Of a stretch of 64,000 nucleotides of DNA, positions 1 through 9,102 are shown one piece after another; positions within the stretch are counted from its first letter, which is position 1, and the number at the start of each line of letters is the position of its first letter. Origin of the DNA: Pseudomonas putida. Lineage in GTDB: Bacteria > Pseudomonadota > Gammaproteobacteria > Pseudomonadales > Pseudomonadaceae. Both the position numbers and the translations under genes were made by a program. Where the stretch lies: the NCBI RefSeq assembly GCF_022627325.1, contig NZ_JAETZZ010000012.1, forward strand, positions 124,001-188,000. Direction: 5' to 3'. The notes below the pieces were generated by a model. It was not told the DNA's origin and ran no database searches. It saw only the letters and a program-made list of their open reading frames with translations.

Positions 1-877
1 TGGCCAGGCCGGCACCGGTTTCGTCGAACAGTTCGGTCGGGAACGGACCGGAACCCACGCGCGTGGTGTAGGCCTTGGTGATACCCAGAATGTAGTCCAG
101 GTACATCGGGCCAACGCCGGAGCCGGTGGAGATACCGCCAGCAGTGGTGTTGGAGCTGGTGACGTACGGGTAGGTACCGTGGTCGATGTCCAGCAGCGAA
201 CCCTGGGCGCCTTCGAACATGATGTCCTTGCCGGCACGACGCAGGTTGTGCAGCTCGGCGGTCACGTCGAGCATCATCGGCTTGAGCAGCTCGGCGTATT
301 CCATGCACTCGTCCAGCGTCTGCTGGAAGTCGATGGCCGGCTCTTTGTAGTAATTGACCAGCTGGAAGTTGTGGTAGTCCAGCAGCTCACCGAGCTTGGC
401 GGCAAAACGCTCACGGTGGAACAGGTCGCCAACGCGCAGGCCGCGACGGGCGACCTTGTCTTCGTAGGCTGGGCCGATACCGCGGCCGGTGGTGCCGATC
501 TTGGCTTCGCCACGGGCTTTCTCGCGGGCCTGGTCCAAGGCTACGTGGTACGACAGGATCAGCGGAGCAGCCGGGCTGATGCGCAGGCGCTCACGCACCG
601 GTACGCCCTTCTCTTCCAGCTTGGTGATTTCACGCATCAGGGCATCGGGCGCAACGACCACGCCGTTGCCGATCAGGCACTGCACGCCTTCGCGCAGGAT
701 GCCGGACGGGATCAGGTGCAGAACGGTTTTTTCACCGTTGATCACCAGCGTGTGGCCAGCATTGTGGCCACCCTGGTAGCGCACTACGGCGGCAGCATGT
801 TCGGTCAGCAGATCGACGATCTTGCCTTTGCCCTCATCACCCCACTGGGTGCCCAGGACGACGACATTCTTACCCAT
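1..877 (-). CDS. purA: Adenylosuccinate synthetase, 5' part (runs off the window start)
   Basis: Joins IMP and aspartate with GTP to form adenylosuccinate, the first committed step of AMP synthesis; cytosolic. Reading from the ATG at 877 the protein begins MGKNVVVLGTQWGDEGKGK, the nucleotide-binding signature of the family, followed by the IMP-site stretch GHNAGHT near residue 40 and IGTTGRGIGPAYEDK near residue 130. About 292 of roughly 430 expected residues are inside the window; the C-terminal part lies before base 1. It follows hisZ after a 56-base gap on the same strand, so the two are probably co-transcribed. No frame disruption is seen. Identification is secure; only the missing end limits it. 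Confidence 0.97.
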   Translation of the reverse strand, partial: MGKNVVVLGTQWGDEGKGKIVDLLTEHAAAVVRYQGGHNAGHTLVINGEKTVLHLIPSGILREGVQCLIGNGVVVAPDALMREITKLEEKGVPVRERLRISPAAPLILSYHVALDQAREKARGEAKIGTTGRGIGPAYEDKVARRGLRVGDLFHRERFAAKLGELLDYHNFQLVNYYKEPAIDFQQTLDECMEYAELLKPMMLDVTAELHNLRRAGKDIMFEGAQGSLLDIDHGTYPYVTSSNTTAGGISTGSGVGPMYLDYILGITKAYTTRVGSGPFPTELFDETGAGLA

Positions 878-933
878 TACATTGGTCCTCATTCACGCAA
901 ACTTGGTTGCCGGCCTACTGCCGACGCAGAAAC

Positions 934-2121
934 TCAATGGGTCAGCGGCAGAACCTGCCAGCGCCCGTCTTGCTGAATCAATTGCCGATCACAATCCGCC
1001 TCGAGAGCAGCACTCAACGGCTGGCCAGGCAGAGCCTGAACCACACGCTGGCCCTCGTTGCGCAACTGGCAGACCTGCTGCCAGAGGGCCGCGTCACCAC
1101 TGTCGGGCATCCAGATGCCGCCAGTTGGCAATACGACCTCCGCTCGCCCCAGTGTGACCAGGGTCTTCAAATCCGTGGAGAAACCAGTGGCCGGGCGGGC
1201 CCGGCCGAAATCTGCGCCGATGTCGTCGTAGCGCCCGCCCTGGGCGATCGATTGACCTTCGCCAGGCACGAACACGGCGAACACCACACCGGTGTGGTAG
1301 TTGTAGCCACGCAGCTCGCCAAGATCGAAATACAGCGGCAGGTCCGGGTAGCGCGCGGCCAGGCGATCAGCTATCGCCAGCAGGTCATCCAGCGCCGCCA
1401 GCACGCTGGCTGGGGCGCGGCCCAGGCGCACACGGGCTTCGGCCAGCACTTCGCGGCCACCGCACAGCTCGACCAGCGCGCGCAGCATGTTGCTCAGGTC
1501 TTTCGGCAAGTCGGCAGTCAGTGCCTGCACTTCATCGACCGACTTGCGCTGCAGGGCATCGAACAGCTGCTGTTCGACTGCACCGGACAACCCGGCGGCG
1601 CGCGCCAGGCCACGGTAGATGCCGACATGGCCGAGGTCCATGTGCACATCCGCGACGTCGGTCAGTTGCAGCGTGGCGAGCATGAGGCTGATGACTTCGA
1701 CATCACTGGTAGGGCTGGCGTCGCCGTACAACTCGGCACCCAGCTGGATCGGGCTGCGCGAGGTGGACAGGGCACGCGGCTGGGCGTGCAGCACACTGCC
1801 GGCATAGCACAGGCGGCTCGGGCCTTCGCGGCGCAGGGTGTGGGCGTCGATGCGCGCCACCTGCGGGGTAAAGTCGGCACGGAAGCCCATCAGGCGACCG
1901 GACTGCGGGTCGACCACCTTGAAGGTGCGCTGATCCAGGTCCTGGCCGGCGCCGGTAAGCAGCGACTCCAGGTACTCGATATGCGGGGTGACGACCAGTT
2001 CGTAGCCCCAACTCTGGAACAGGTCCAACACCTGACGACGCGCGATCTCGATACGCGCAGCCTCAGGTGGCAGTACTTCCTCGATGCCATCTGGCAGTAG
2101 CCAGCGGTCTACCGTTGCCAT
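934..2121 (-). CDS. hisZ: ATP phosphoribosyltransferase regulatory subunit HisZ
   Basis: Histidyl-tRNA-synthetase-like protein that pairs with the short form of HisG to make an active, histidine-regulated ATP phosphoribosyltransferase, the first step of histidine synthesis. The 395-residue product starts MATVDRWLLPDGIEEVLPPE and keeps the class II synthetase-like core (for example GFRADFTPQVARID and the GGRYDDIG stretch) but is shorter than a true HisRS and has no anticodon-binding domain. A longer frame reaches 2184, but the ATG at 2121 has a GAGGGGAAA ribosome-binding site about 10 bases upstream and matches the known protein start. It lies directly upstream of purA and downstream of the hflC terminator, so it probably opens its own transcript. 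Confidence 0.95.
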   Translation of the reverse strand: MATVDRWLLPDGIEEVLPPEAARIEIARRQVLDLFQSWGYELVVTPHIEYLESLLTGAGQDLDQRTFKVVDPQSGRLMGFRADFTPQVARIDAHTLRREGPSRLCYAGSVLHAQPRALSTSRSPIQLGAELYGDASPTSDVEVISLMLATLQLTDVADVHMDLGHVGIYRGLARAAGLSGAVEQQLFDALQRKSVDEVQALTADLPKDLSNMLRALVELCGGREVLAEARVRLGRAPASVLAALDDLLAIADRLAARYPDLPLYFDLGELRGYNYHTGVVFAVFVPGEGQSIAQGGRYDDIGADFGRARPATGFSTDLKTLVTLGRAEVVLPTGGIWMPDSGDAALWQQVCQLRNEGQRVVQALPGQPLSAALEADCDRQLIQQDGRWQVLPLTH

Positions 2122-2302
2122 TACGCCATTTCCCCTCTGGTCCGGGCGGCTTGCCTGCAGGCGAGCCGTCAGTAAAGCAGGCATTGGCGCACAGCAGCAG
2201 GCAGCACTGATCCCAGCGCCGCCACCGTACCCAATACCCTCGAATTGCCTTGCGAACTGACCAAACCGTCAACTGGCGCTTTGCCAATCAACCTTGCAGA
2301 CG

Positions 2303-2328
2303 CAAAAAAGCCGGGAAATTTCCCGGCT
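2303..2328 (-). terminator. Rho-independent terminator after hflC
   Basis: A perfect 20-base palindrome (AGCCGGGAAA/TTTCCCGGCT, 2309-2328) is followed in the minus direction by a run of Ts. It lies 84 bases after the hflC stop and would end the long nnrD-to-hflC transcript before hisZ. Confidence 0.85.
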
Positions 2329-2362
2329 GCCTCATCATACACCCCTTTTTAATCAGGATGCA

Positions 2363-2393
2363 CCCCGCCTGGTGTTTTAGCTGCCAGGCGGGG
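2363..2393 (-). repeat. Second hairpin in the hflC 3' untranslated region
   Basis: A 10-bp stem (CCCCGCCTGG at 2363-2372 with CCAGGCGGGG at 2384-2393) encloses an 11-base loop. It sits between the hflC stop and the terminator and has no T-tract after it, so it looks like a 3' end stabilising or processing structure, not a second terminator. Confidence 0.6.
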
Positions 2394-2411
2394 CACTTCC
2401 CGATCAGAGCA

Positions 2412-3281
2412 TCAGGGCTTGCTCTTGTCCAGGAAGCGGAAGAACTCGTTCTTCGGATCCAGGACCAGCACATCGCTCTTGCTGGAGAAGCTGTCGCGGT
2501 ATGCCTGAAGGCTACGGTAGAACGCATAGAAATCGGCGTCCTGGGTGTAGGCCTTGGCATAGATGGCGGCCGACTGGGCATCACCATCACCACGGGTTTC
2601 TTCCGCCTCACGATAGGCTTCGGCCAGCAGCACGCGGCGCTGACGGTCGGCATCGGCACGGATACCCTCTGCCAGCTCGTTACCCTTGGCACGATGCTCG
2701 CGGGCTTCCCGCTCACGCTCGGTGCTCATACGGTCGAACACGCTGCGGTTGACTTCCTTCGGCAGGTCGATGGCCTTGACGCGCACATCGACCACCTCGA
2801 TACCCAGCTCCTTGCTGGCCATGCGGTTCAGCGATGCGGTGATATCAGCCATCAGCGCATCGCGCTCACCGGACACCACTTCGTGCAGGGTACGTTTACC
2901 GAACTGGTCACGCAGGCCGCTTTCCAGACGACGAGACAGACGCTCATCGGCGATCTGCTTGAGACCGGAAGTCGCGGTATAGAAACGCTCGGCATCCTGA
3001 ACACGCCACTTGGCGTAGGCGTCGACCATCACCGCTTTCTTCTCCAGGGTCAGGAACCGCTGGGTCGGGGCGTCGAGGGTCATCAGGCGGGCGTCGAACC
3101 TGCGCACCTGGTTCACATAAGGAATCTTCACATGCAAGCCAGGCTGGACATCCGCCTGGACCACACGGCCGAATTGCAGCAGTACCGCACGTTCGGTCTG
3201 GGCCACGATGTAGAAGCTGTTCCAGGCCACGACAGCCAGCACCACAGCTGCGATCAGGGCGATCAGCGATTTATTGCTCAT
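2412..3281 (-). CDS. hflC: FtsH protease modulator HflC
   Basis: SPFH/prohibitin-family inner-membrane protein; with HflK it forms the large periplasmic HflKC cage around the FtsH protease and modulates membrane-protein turnover. The 289-residue product has one N-terminal membrane segment (about residues 5-25, LIALIAAVVLAVVAWNSFYI), then the prohibitin domain, then a long charged helix typical of the family (ARE-HRAKGNELAEGIRADADRQ region). Its ATG overlaps the hflK stop by one base (TGATG), so the pair is translationally coupled. Length is normal for the family. Confidence 0.97.
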   Translation of the reverse strand: MSNKSLIALIAAVVLAVVAWNSFYIVAQTERAVLLQFGRVVQADVQPGLHVKIPYVNQVRRFDARLMTLDAPTQRFLTLEKKAVMVDAYAKWRVQDAERFYTATSGLKQIADERLSRRLESGLRDQFGKRTLHEVVSGERDALMADITASLNRMASKELGIEVVDVRVKAIDLPKEVNRSVFDRMSTEREREAREHRAKGNELAEGIRADADRQRRVLLAEAYREAEETRGDGDAQSAAIYAKAYTQDADFYAFYRSLQAYRDSFSSKSDVLVLDPKNEFFRFLDKSKP

Positions 3282-4462
3282 CAGCGGCTCTCCCTAGTGC
3301 GCATCTGCTGCTGTTGCTGTTGCAGGTCCTGCGCCGCACGTGCGGCCGCATCATTGGCCGATGGCGACACACCGGTAGCCGGCGCGGACTTGTTGCGACC
3401 GCTTTCGACCATCTTGTCCAGCGGCAGGTAGAGCAGGTTGTTCTGCCCATCCTTGGTTGCCACCATGACTTTGCTCGTGTTGCTGTAGACCTCTTGCATG
3501 GTCTCCAGATACAGACGCTGACGGGTTACGTCAGGGGCCTTGCGGTACTCGGCGAGCAGCTTGGTAAAGCGGTCAGCCTCACCCTTGGCGCGGGCGATGA
3601 CTTCGTCGCGGTAACCGTTGGCGTCCTCGATGATGCGTTGCGCCTGACCACGGGCTTCCGGCACCACGCCATTGGCGTAGGATTCGGCCTGGTTACGGGC
3701 ACGCTGTTCGTCTTCACGCGCACGGATCACGTCGTCGAAGGCTTCCTGCACTTCACGCGGGGCTGCCGCGCTCTGCACGTTGACCTGGGTGACGGTGATA
3801 CCGGTACGGTAGTTGTCGAGGAAGCGCTGCAGGCGTTCGCGGATATCCACGGCCATCTGCTCACGACCCTCGGTCAACACCTGGTCCATCGAGGTGGAGC
3901 CCACCACGTGGCGCAGGGCGCTCTCGGTGGCATGCTGCAGGCTCACCTCGGGCTGGTCGACGTTGAGCACGAAGTCCTGCAGGTTGGTGATCTTGTACTG
4001 GACGGTCAGTGGCACCTCGACGATGTTCTCGTCTTCGGTGAGCATCTGGCCCTGCTTGGTGTAGGCACGCTCACGCGTGACGTTTTCCATGTACTTGCGA
4101 TCGATCGGCGGGAAGTAGATGTTCAGGCCGGGACCGACCGTTTCATAGTACTTGCCGAAGCGCAGCACAACGGCCTGCTCCTGCTCGTCGACCACGTACA
4201 CGGCGCTGTACAGCCAGATGGCAGCCAGTACCGCCAGGCCGATGCCCAGCAGGCCGTAGCCGCCACCCTTGCCGACATTGCGGTCACCGCCGCCACGTTT
4301 CTTGCCGCTGCCGAACATGCCATTAAGGCTGTCCTGCAGTTTGCGGAAGGCCTCGTCCAGATCCGGCGGGCCTTTTTTATCGCCACCGCCGCCACCACCA
4401 CCGCGGCGACCGCCCCAGGGATCCTGATTGTTCGAGTTGCCACCCGGCTCGTTCCAAGCCAT
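3281..4462 (-). CDS. hflK: FtsH protease modulator HflK
   Basis: Partner of HflC in the HflKC complex that regulates FtsH. The 393-residue product starts MAWNEPGGNSNNQDPWGG and has a glycine-rich, asparagine-rich cytoplasmic tail (about residues 1-65), one membrane segment (about 70-90, LLGIGLAVLAAIWLYSAVYVV), then the SPFH domain and a C-terminal coiled region that ends in a run of six glutamines. A frame extending to 4558 exists, but the ATG at 4462 has a GGAG ribosome-binding site and matches the family start. The upstream neighbour hflX lies 96 bases away; hflC follows with a one-base overlap. Confidence 0.97.
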   Translation of the reverse strand: MAWNEPGGNSNNQDPWGGRRGGGGGGGDKKGPPDLDEAFRKLQDSLNGMFGSGKKRGGGDRNVGKGGGYGLLGIGLAVLAAIWLYSAVYVVDEQEQAVVLRFGKYYETVGPGLNIYFPPIDRKYMENVTRERAYTKQGQMLTEDENIVEVPLTVQYKITNLQDFVLNVDQPEVSLQHATESALRHVVGSTSMDQVLTEGREQMAVDIRERLQRFLDNYRTGITVTQVNVQSAAAPREVQEAFDDVIRAREDEQRARNQAESYANGVVPEARGQAQRIIEDANGYRDEVIARAKGEADRFTKLLAEYRKAPDVTRQRLYLETMQEVYSNTSKVMVATKDGQNNLLYLPLDKMVESGRNKSAPATGVSPSANDAAARAAQDLQQQQQQMRTRESR

Positions 4463-4558
4463 AGCGCTCTCCATCTGATAAAGCAAAGACGCGCCCACGG
4501 CGCGCCGTCCAATGCTACAGAATGCCTGCCACTGCTGCCCGACGACCTCGGCGGGCAT

Positions 4559-5860
4559 TTATTGCAAAGTGTGTTGCTCGACAAACACTTGCGGCTCCAT
4601 GCCTTCGCGGCTGACCAGGCGATTCAACTCGACCCTGGGCAATCGCACACTCAGCAGGCTGCGCCCTTCTTCGTCATGCTCTTCACTCTGCACCGCACCC
4701 AAGGCAAAGAATTGCGCGCGCAAGCGGGCAAAACGCTGCTCCAGGCACAGGGTACCGACAAAAAGATCATCCCCCAGCAATTCGGCAATGGCCTGACCAA
4801 GCAGGTCCAGGCCACGACCATCTCGAGCCGATACCCAGACCCGCTCCGGCTTGCCATCGGCATTGCGCTGGATCTGCGGCTCGACATCTTCAAGCAGGTC
4901 GAGTTTGTTATAGACCTCGAGTATCGGCAAGCCTTCGGCACCGATCTCGCCCAATACTGCCAGCACCTGCTCGATCTGCTCCATGCGCTCTGGCTCATGG
5001 GCATCGATCACATGCAGCAGCAGGTCGGAGTTGCTCGACTCTTCGAGCGTAGCCCGAAATGCCTCGACCAGCTTGTGCGGAAGGTGACGAATGAAGCCAA
5101 CGGTGTCAGCCAGCACGATTGGCCCAAGGTCGTCGAGCTGGAGCCGGCGCAGGGTCGGGTCGAGGGTGGCGAACAATTGGTCGGCAGCGTACACATCGGA
5201 TTCGGTCAGGGCGTTGAACAGCGTGGACTTGCCAGCGTTGGTGTAGCCCACCAGCGATACCGACGGAATATCCGCGCGCCGACGGCCCCGGCGAGCCTGC
5301 TCACGCTGGCTGCGAACCTTTTCCAGGCGTGACTTGATCTGGCGCAGGCGCACCCGCAGCAGACGCCGGTCGGTTTCCAGCTGGGTTTCACCCGGGCCAC
5401 GCATACCGATACCACCCTTCTGACGCTCAAGGTGGGTCCAGCCGCGCACCAGCCGCGTGCTCATGTGCTCGAGCTGGGCCAGTTCGACCTGCAGCTTGCC
5501 TTCATGGGTACGCGCCCGTTGGGCGAAGATGTCGAGAATAAGCCCGGTACGGTCAAGCACGCGACACTCGAAGACGCGTTCGAGGTTACGTTCCTGGCTG
5601 GGCGTGAGGGTGTGATTGAAAATCACCAGATCTACCTGTTCGGCTTTGACCAGGTCGCGCAGTTCCTCGACCTTGCCGCTGCCAATCAGGTATTTGGCGG
5701 TAGGCTGATGCCTTGCCACTGTGACCAGCGAGACGATGTCGGCTCCGGCCGACAATGCCAGTTCCTGAAACTCCTGCGGGTCTTCGCGCGCCTCAGGGTT
5801 CTGACCTTCCAAGTGAACGAGCAGCGCCCGCTCACCACCACCGTGGCGCTCAAAGAACAA
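4559..5860 (-). CDS. hflX: Ribosome-associated GTPase HflX
   Basis: GTPase that splits stalled or heat-damaged 70S ribosomes. The 433-residue protein has the N-terminal HflX domain (about 1-190, with the glycine-rich GIGMRGPGETQLE linker near 151-163) and a GTPase domain with P-loop GYTNAGKS at residues 205-212, switch II DTVGF, and an NKLD specificity motif near 330. Length is as expected. It lies 12 bases after hfq on the same strand, the classic hfq-hflX-hflK-hflC order, and is probably expressed from the same transcripts. No anomalies. Confidence 0.97.
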   Translation of the reverse strand: MFFERHGGGERALLVHLEGQNPEAREDPQEFQELALSAGADIVSLVTVARHQPTAKYLIGSGKVEELRDLVKAEQVDLVIFNHTLTPSQERNLERVFECRVLDRTGLILDIFAQRARTHEGKLQVELAQLEHMSTRLVRGWTHLERQKGGIGMRGPGETQLETDRRLLRVRLRQIKSRLEKVRSQREQARRGRRRADIPSVSLVGYTNAGKSTLFNALTESDVYAADQLFATLDPTLRRLQLDDLGPIVLADTVGFIRHLPHKLVEAFRATLEESSNSDLLLHVIDAHEPERMEQIEQVLAVLGEIGAEGLPILEVYNKLDLLEDVEPQIQRNADGKPERVWVSARDGRGLDLLGQAIAELLGDDLFVGTLCLEQRFARLRAQFFALGAVQSEEHDEEGRSLLSVRLPRVELNRLVSREGMEPQVFVEQHTLQ

Positions 5861-5872
5861 TGCAGGCTCCTA

Positions 5873-6133
5873 TCAGGCGTTGCCTGGTTCGCTGTCGCCG
5901 TGTTCGGAATCGGACGGGCTTGGCAGGCGAACCGGACGGGCTGGAACCACGGTCGAAATCGCGTGCTTGTAGACCATCTGGCTGACGGTGTTTTTCAACA
6001 GCACCACGAATTGGTCGAACGATTCGATCGAGCCCTGCAGCTTGATCCCATTGACCAGATAGATCGAAACCGGGACCTTTTCTTTTCTCAAGGTGTTCAA
6101 GTAAGGGTCTTGTAGCGAATGCCCTTTTGACAT
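5873..6133 (-). CDS. hfq: RNA chaperone Hfq
   Basis: Hexameric Sm-like ring that binds small RNAs and A-rich mRNA sequences; in Pseudomonas it also acts with Crc in catabolite repression. The 86-residue protein has the Sm1 and Sm2 motifs, with Gln8, Tyr25, Phe42 and the Lys56-His57 pair in their usual places for proximal and distal RNA binding, and a short acidic tail. The frame can be read from a GTG at 6142, but the ATG at 6133 has an AGGAGT ribosome-binding site seven bases upstream and gives the known start MSKGHSLQDP. Genes miaA and hflX flank it on the same strand. Confidence 0.98.
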   Translation of the reverse strand: MSKGHSLQDPYLNTLRKEKVPVSIYLVNGIKLQGSIESFDQFVVLLKNTVSQMVYKHAISTVVPARPVRLPSPSDSEHGDSEPGNA

Positions 6134-6227
6134 ATGCCGCACTCCTGTAAGGATAAATAGTAGAAAATCAGAAAAATCGATAAGTTAGGCCGCCCCTTCG
6201 CAAGAATAGACGGCAATCAGCAGGGAC

Positions 6228-7199
6228 TCAGCTCAATATGGAGATGGCCCCAAGGTATTTCAAGGTGCGGGACAGATTGTCGCAGGCCAGGCTGTCGAGC
6301 CAGTGCACGTCGGACCAACCGCGCAACCAGGTGAACTGCCGCTTGGCCAGCTGGCGAGTAGCAATGATACCGCGTTCTCGCATCTCATTCTCAGTCAGCT
6401 TGCCGTCGAGGTAGTCCCAGACCTGCCGATACCCCACTGCCCGTATAGACGGCAGCCCGGCGTGCAAGTCACTTCTGGCTCGCAGCGATCGGACCTCGTC
6501 GACGAAGCCCTGTTCCAGCATCTGCGAAAATCGTAACGCAATTCGCTGATGCAAAATGTGACGATCTGTGGGAGCAATCGCCAAACTCGCGACAGTATAG
6601 GGCAAATGCCCACCAGCGCATGCGTCTGCGCCGCTACTTTCCGCGAATTGACGCTGGCGATGGGCTGTCATGCTCTCGCCACTCACCTGGTAGACCTCCA
6701 GCGCACGGATCAGGCGCTGAGGGTCGTTGGGGTGGATGCGTGCGGCGGACTCCGGGTCCACTTCGGCGAGCTGGCGATGCAGCTCGGCCGAACCCAGCGC
6801 CTGCGCCTGGGCCTCGAGCGCGGCTCGCACCCCGGCATCGGCGGGCGGCATGTCCGCCAGGCCATCGATCAAGGCCTTGTAGTAGAGCATGGTGCCGCCC
6901 ACCAGCAGCGGGACTTTGCCTCGCGCGGTGATCTCGGCCATGGCCTGAAGGGCATCGGTGCGAAACTGCGCAGCCGAGTAACTCTCGGCAGGGTCGCGAA
7001 TATCGATAAGACGATGTGGATGGGCAGCCAAAACCTCTTTTGAGGGTTTGGCGCTGCCGATGTCCATGCCGCGGTAGACCAGCGCCGAGTCGACGCTGAT
7101 CAGCTCGCAGGGCAAGACCTTGGTCAGCTCGATGGCAAGGTCGGTCTTGCCGGCCGCCGTCGGGCCCATGAGGAATATTGCTGGGGGCTTGCCGCTCAT
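6228..7199 (-). CDS. miaA: tRNA dimethylallyltransferase MiaA
   Basis: Adds a dimethylallyl group to A37 of tRNAs that read UNN codons (i6A37, later ms2i6A37), which stabilises codon pairing. The 323-residue protein has the P-loop GPTAAGKT at residues 12-19, the DSALVYRGMDIGSAKP substrate region, and GGTMLYYKAL near residue 100. The start chosen is the ATG at 7199, which is one base beyond the mutL stop; a longer frame to 7307 would lie inside mutL and has no family support. It belongs to the amiB-mutL-miaA-hfq run. Confidence 0.97.
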   Translation of the reverse strand: MSGKPPAIFLMGPTAAGKTDLAIELTKVLPCELISVDSALVYRGMDIGSAKPSKEVLAAHPHRLIDIRDPAESYSAAQFRTDALQAMAEITARGKVPLLVGGTMLYYKALIDGLADMPPADAGVRAALEAQAQALGSAELHRQLAEVDPESAARIHPNDPQRLIRALEVYQVSGESMTAHRQRQFAESSGADACAGGHLPYTVASLAIAPTDRHILHQRIALRFSQMLEQGFVDEVRSLRARSDLHAGLPSIRAVGYRQVWDYLDGKLTENEMRERGIIATRQLAKRQFTWLRGWSDVHWLDSLACDNLSRTLKYLGAISILS

Positions 7200-7200
7200 G

Positions 7201-9102
7201 TCATCGACCGCGCAGGAAAAGTTTGTCCAGGTCGTCCAGGCCCATTTGGGTCCAGGTCGGTCGGCCATGGTTGCACTGGCCGCTACGCTCGGTGTTTTCC
7301 ATGTCACGCAGCAGGGCGTTCATCTCAGCAACCGCCAAGCGCCGGTTGGCACGCACGGCACCGTGGCAGGCCATGGTACCGAGCAGTTCGTTCAAGTGCG
7401 CCTGAATGCGATCGCTGGTGCCGTACTCCATAAGGTCGGCAAGCACATCCTGCACCAGGCGGTTGGCCTCGGCCTGCTTGAGCAGCGCAGGAATCTGGCG
7501 GATCGCCAGTGTCTCGGGGCCCAGGCGCTGCAACTCGAAGCCCAGACGCTGGAACCACTGGGCATGCTCCTCGGCGCAATCGGCCTCACGCTGGCTAAGC
7601 GCCAGCGACTCGGGCACCAGCAGCGGCTGGCCACTCAACCCCTCGCTGGCCATCGCCACCTTGAGCCGCTCGTACATGATCCGCTCGTGGGCTGCGTGCA
7701 TGTCCACCAGGACCAGGCCGGCAGCGTTCTCGGCGAGGATGTAGATGCCTTTGAGCTGAGCCAGGGCATAGCCTAATGGCGGAATGTCGCCCTGGCTCTG
7801 CGGCAACGACGCGGGCGCTGCGGCGTCATCGTTCAGTGGCTTGTAGAACTCGCGGTAGACCGCCTGGGCCTCGGCAGCGGGCAACGGCTGCGATGGGCGG
7901 GGGCTGTACTGATACTGGTAACCGGCGCCACTGCCGCCGTTGGAAATCGAATGCTGGGGCACCTGGGGTTGCTCGAGCACAGGCGAGGCCAGGCGCATCT
8001 CGCCTTGCGGGCCGAATTCGCCCGCCTGTTGCCCCGTTGGGCGGACGACCTCGGCAGCGGCGGCCGGCGCCGAGGCCAGATGGTCTTCCGGGCGCACGTC
8101 GGCCAAGGCACGGTGCAGCGTGCCATAGAGAAAGTCGTGAACCGAACGCCCCTCACGGAAACGCACTTCGTGCTTGGTTGGGTGCACGTTGACGTCGACG
8201 CCGTTGGGCTCAAGCTCAAGGAACAGCACGAACGTCGGGTGACGACCATTGAACAGGACGTCACGGTAAGCCTGACGCACCGCATGGGCTACCAGCTTGT
8301 CGCGCACCGCACGGCCGTTGACGAAGAAATACTGGAGGTCTGCCTGGCTGCGCGAGAACGTCGGCAGGCCGACCCAGCCCCACAGGCGCAGGCCGTTACG
8401 CTCGACATCGATCGGCAGCGCCTGCTCCATGAAGCCCCCGCCACAAATGGCGCCGACTCGCCGCGCACGGGCCGTTTCATCATGCGCTTCATGCAGGCTG
8501 AGGATGCTCTTGCCGTTGTGCCGCAGGTGGAAGGCCACATCGAAGCGGGCCAGGGCCAGGCGCCGGATGACTTCCTGCAGGTGGTCGAATTCGGTCTTCT
8601 CGGCCTTGAGAAACTTGCGACGGGCCGGGGTATTGAAGAACAGGTCTCGTACTTCCACCGAGGTGCCGACAGGATGCGCAGCAGGCTGCACTCGCGGGGT
8701 CATGTCGCGACCTTCGGTCTCGACCTGCCAGGCTTCGCTCGCATTGGCAGTGCGCGAGGTGAGCGTCAGGCGCGCCACCGAGCTGATCGAGGCCAGCGCC
8801 TCGCCACGGAAGCCCAGGCTCAGCACCCCTTCGAGGTCTTCCAGTTCGCGGATCTTGCTGGTGGCATGCCGGGCCAGGGCCAATGGCAGGTCGTCGGCAG
8901 AAATACCGCTGCCGTCGTCACGTACCCGCAACAGTTTGACGCCGCCCTGCTCCACCTCGACATCGATGCGCCGGGCGCCGGAATCGAGACTGTTCTCCAA
9001 CAACTCCTTGGCCACAGAAGCCGGGCGCTCGACCACCTCACCTGCGGCAATCTGGTTGGCCAGCCGCGGGCTTAGCAGCTGGATGCGTGAACCACCGCTC
9101 AT
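7201..9102 (-). CDS. mutL: DNA mismatch repair protein MutL
   Basis: Couples mismatch recognition by MutS to strand removal. The 633-residue protein has an N-terminal GHKL ATPase (catalytic Glu36 and Asn37 in ELLENSLD, then DDGSGI and GFRGEAL), a low-complexity linker (about 350-440) and a C-terminal dimerisation domain. The C-terminal DMHAAHERIMYE stretch matches the metal-binding DQHAX2EX4E endonuclease motif, together with CHGAVRA near the end. This fits a MutH-less organism in which MutL itself nicks. Its ATG overlaps the amiB stop by four bases. Confidence 0.97.
   Translation of the reverse strand: MSGGSRIQLLSPRLANQIAAGEVVERPASVAKELLENSLDSGARRIDVEVEQGGVKLLRVRDDGSGISADDLPLALARHATSKIRELEDLEGVLSLGFRGEALASISSVARLTLTSRTANASEAWQVETEGRDMTPRVQPAAHPVGTSVEVRDLFFNTPARRKFLKAEKTEFDHLQEVIRRLALARFDVAFHLRHNGKSILSLHEAHDETARARRVGAICGGGFMEQALPIDVERNGLRLWGWVGLPTFSRSQADLQYFFVNGRAVRDKLVAHAVRQAYRDVLFNGRHPTFVLFLELEPNGVDVNVHPTKHEVRFREGRSVHDFLYGTLHRALADVRPEDHLASAPAAAAEVVRPTGQQAGEFGPQGEMRLASPVLEQPQVPQHSISNGGSGAGYQYQYSPRPSQPLPAAEAQAVYREFYKPLNDDAAAPASLPQSQGDIPPLGYALAQLKGIYILAENAAGLVLVDMHAAHERIMYERLKVAMASEGLSGQPLLVPESLALSQREADCAEEHAQWFQRLGFELQRLGPETLAIRQIPALLKQAEANRLVQDVLADLMEYGTSDRIQAHLNELLGTMACHGAVRANRRLAVAEMNALLRDMENTERSGQCNHGRPTWTQMGLDDLDKLFLRGR

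Noticed and set aside
907..2100. A 397-residue plus-strand frame opposite hisZ
   Set aside because: Antisense shadow; hisZ is unmistakable on the minus strand.
6134..6142. GTG start three codons upstream in hfq
   Set aside because: It would overlap the ribosome-binding site AGGAGT, which is spaced correctly for the ATG at 6133.
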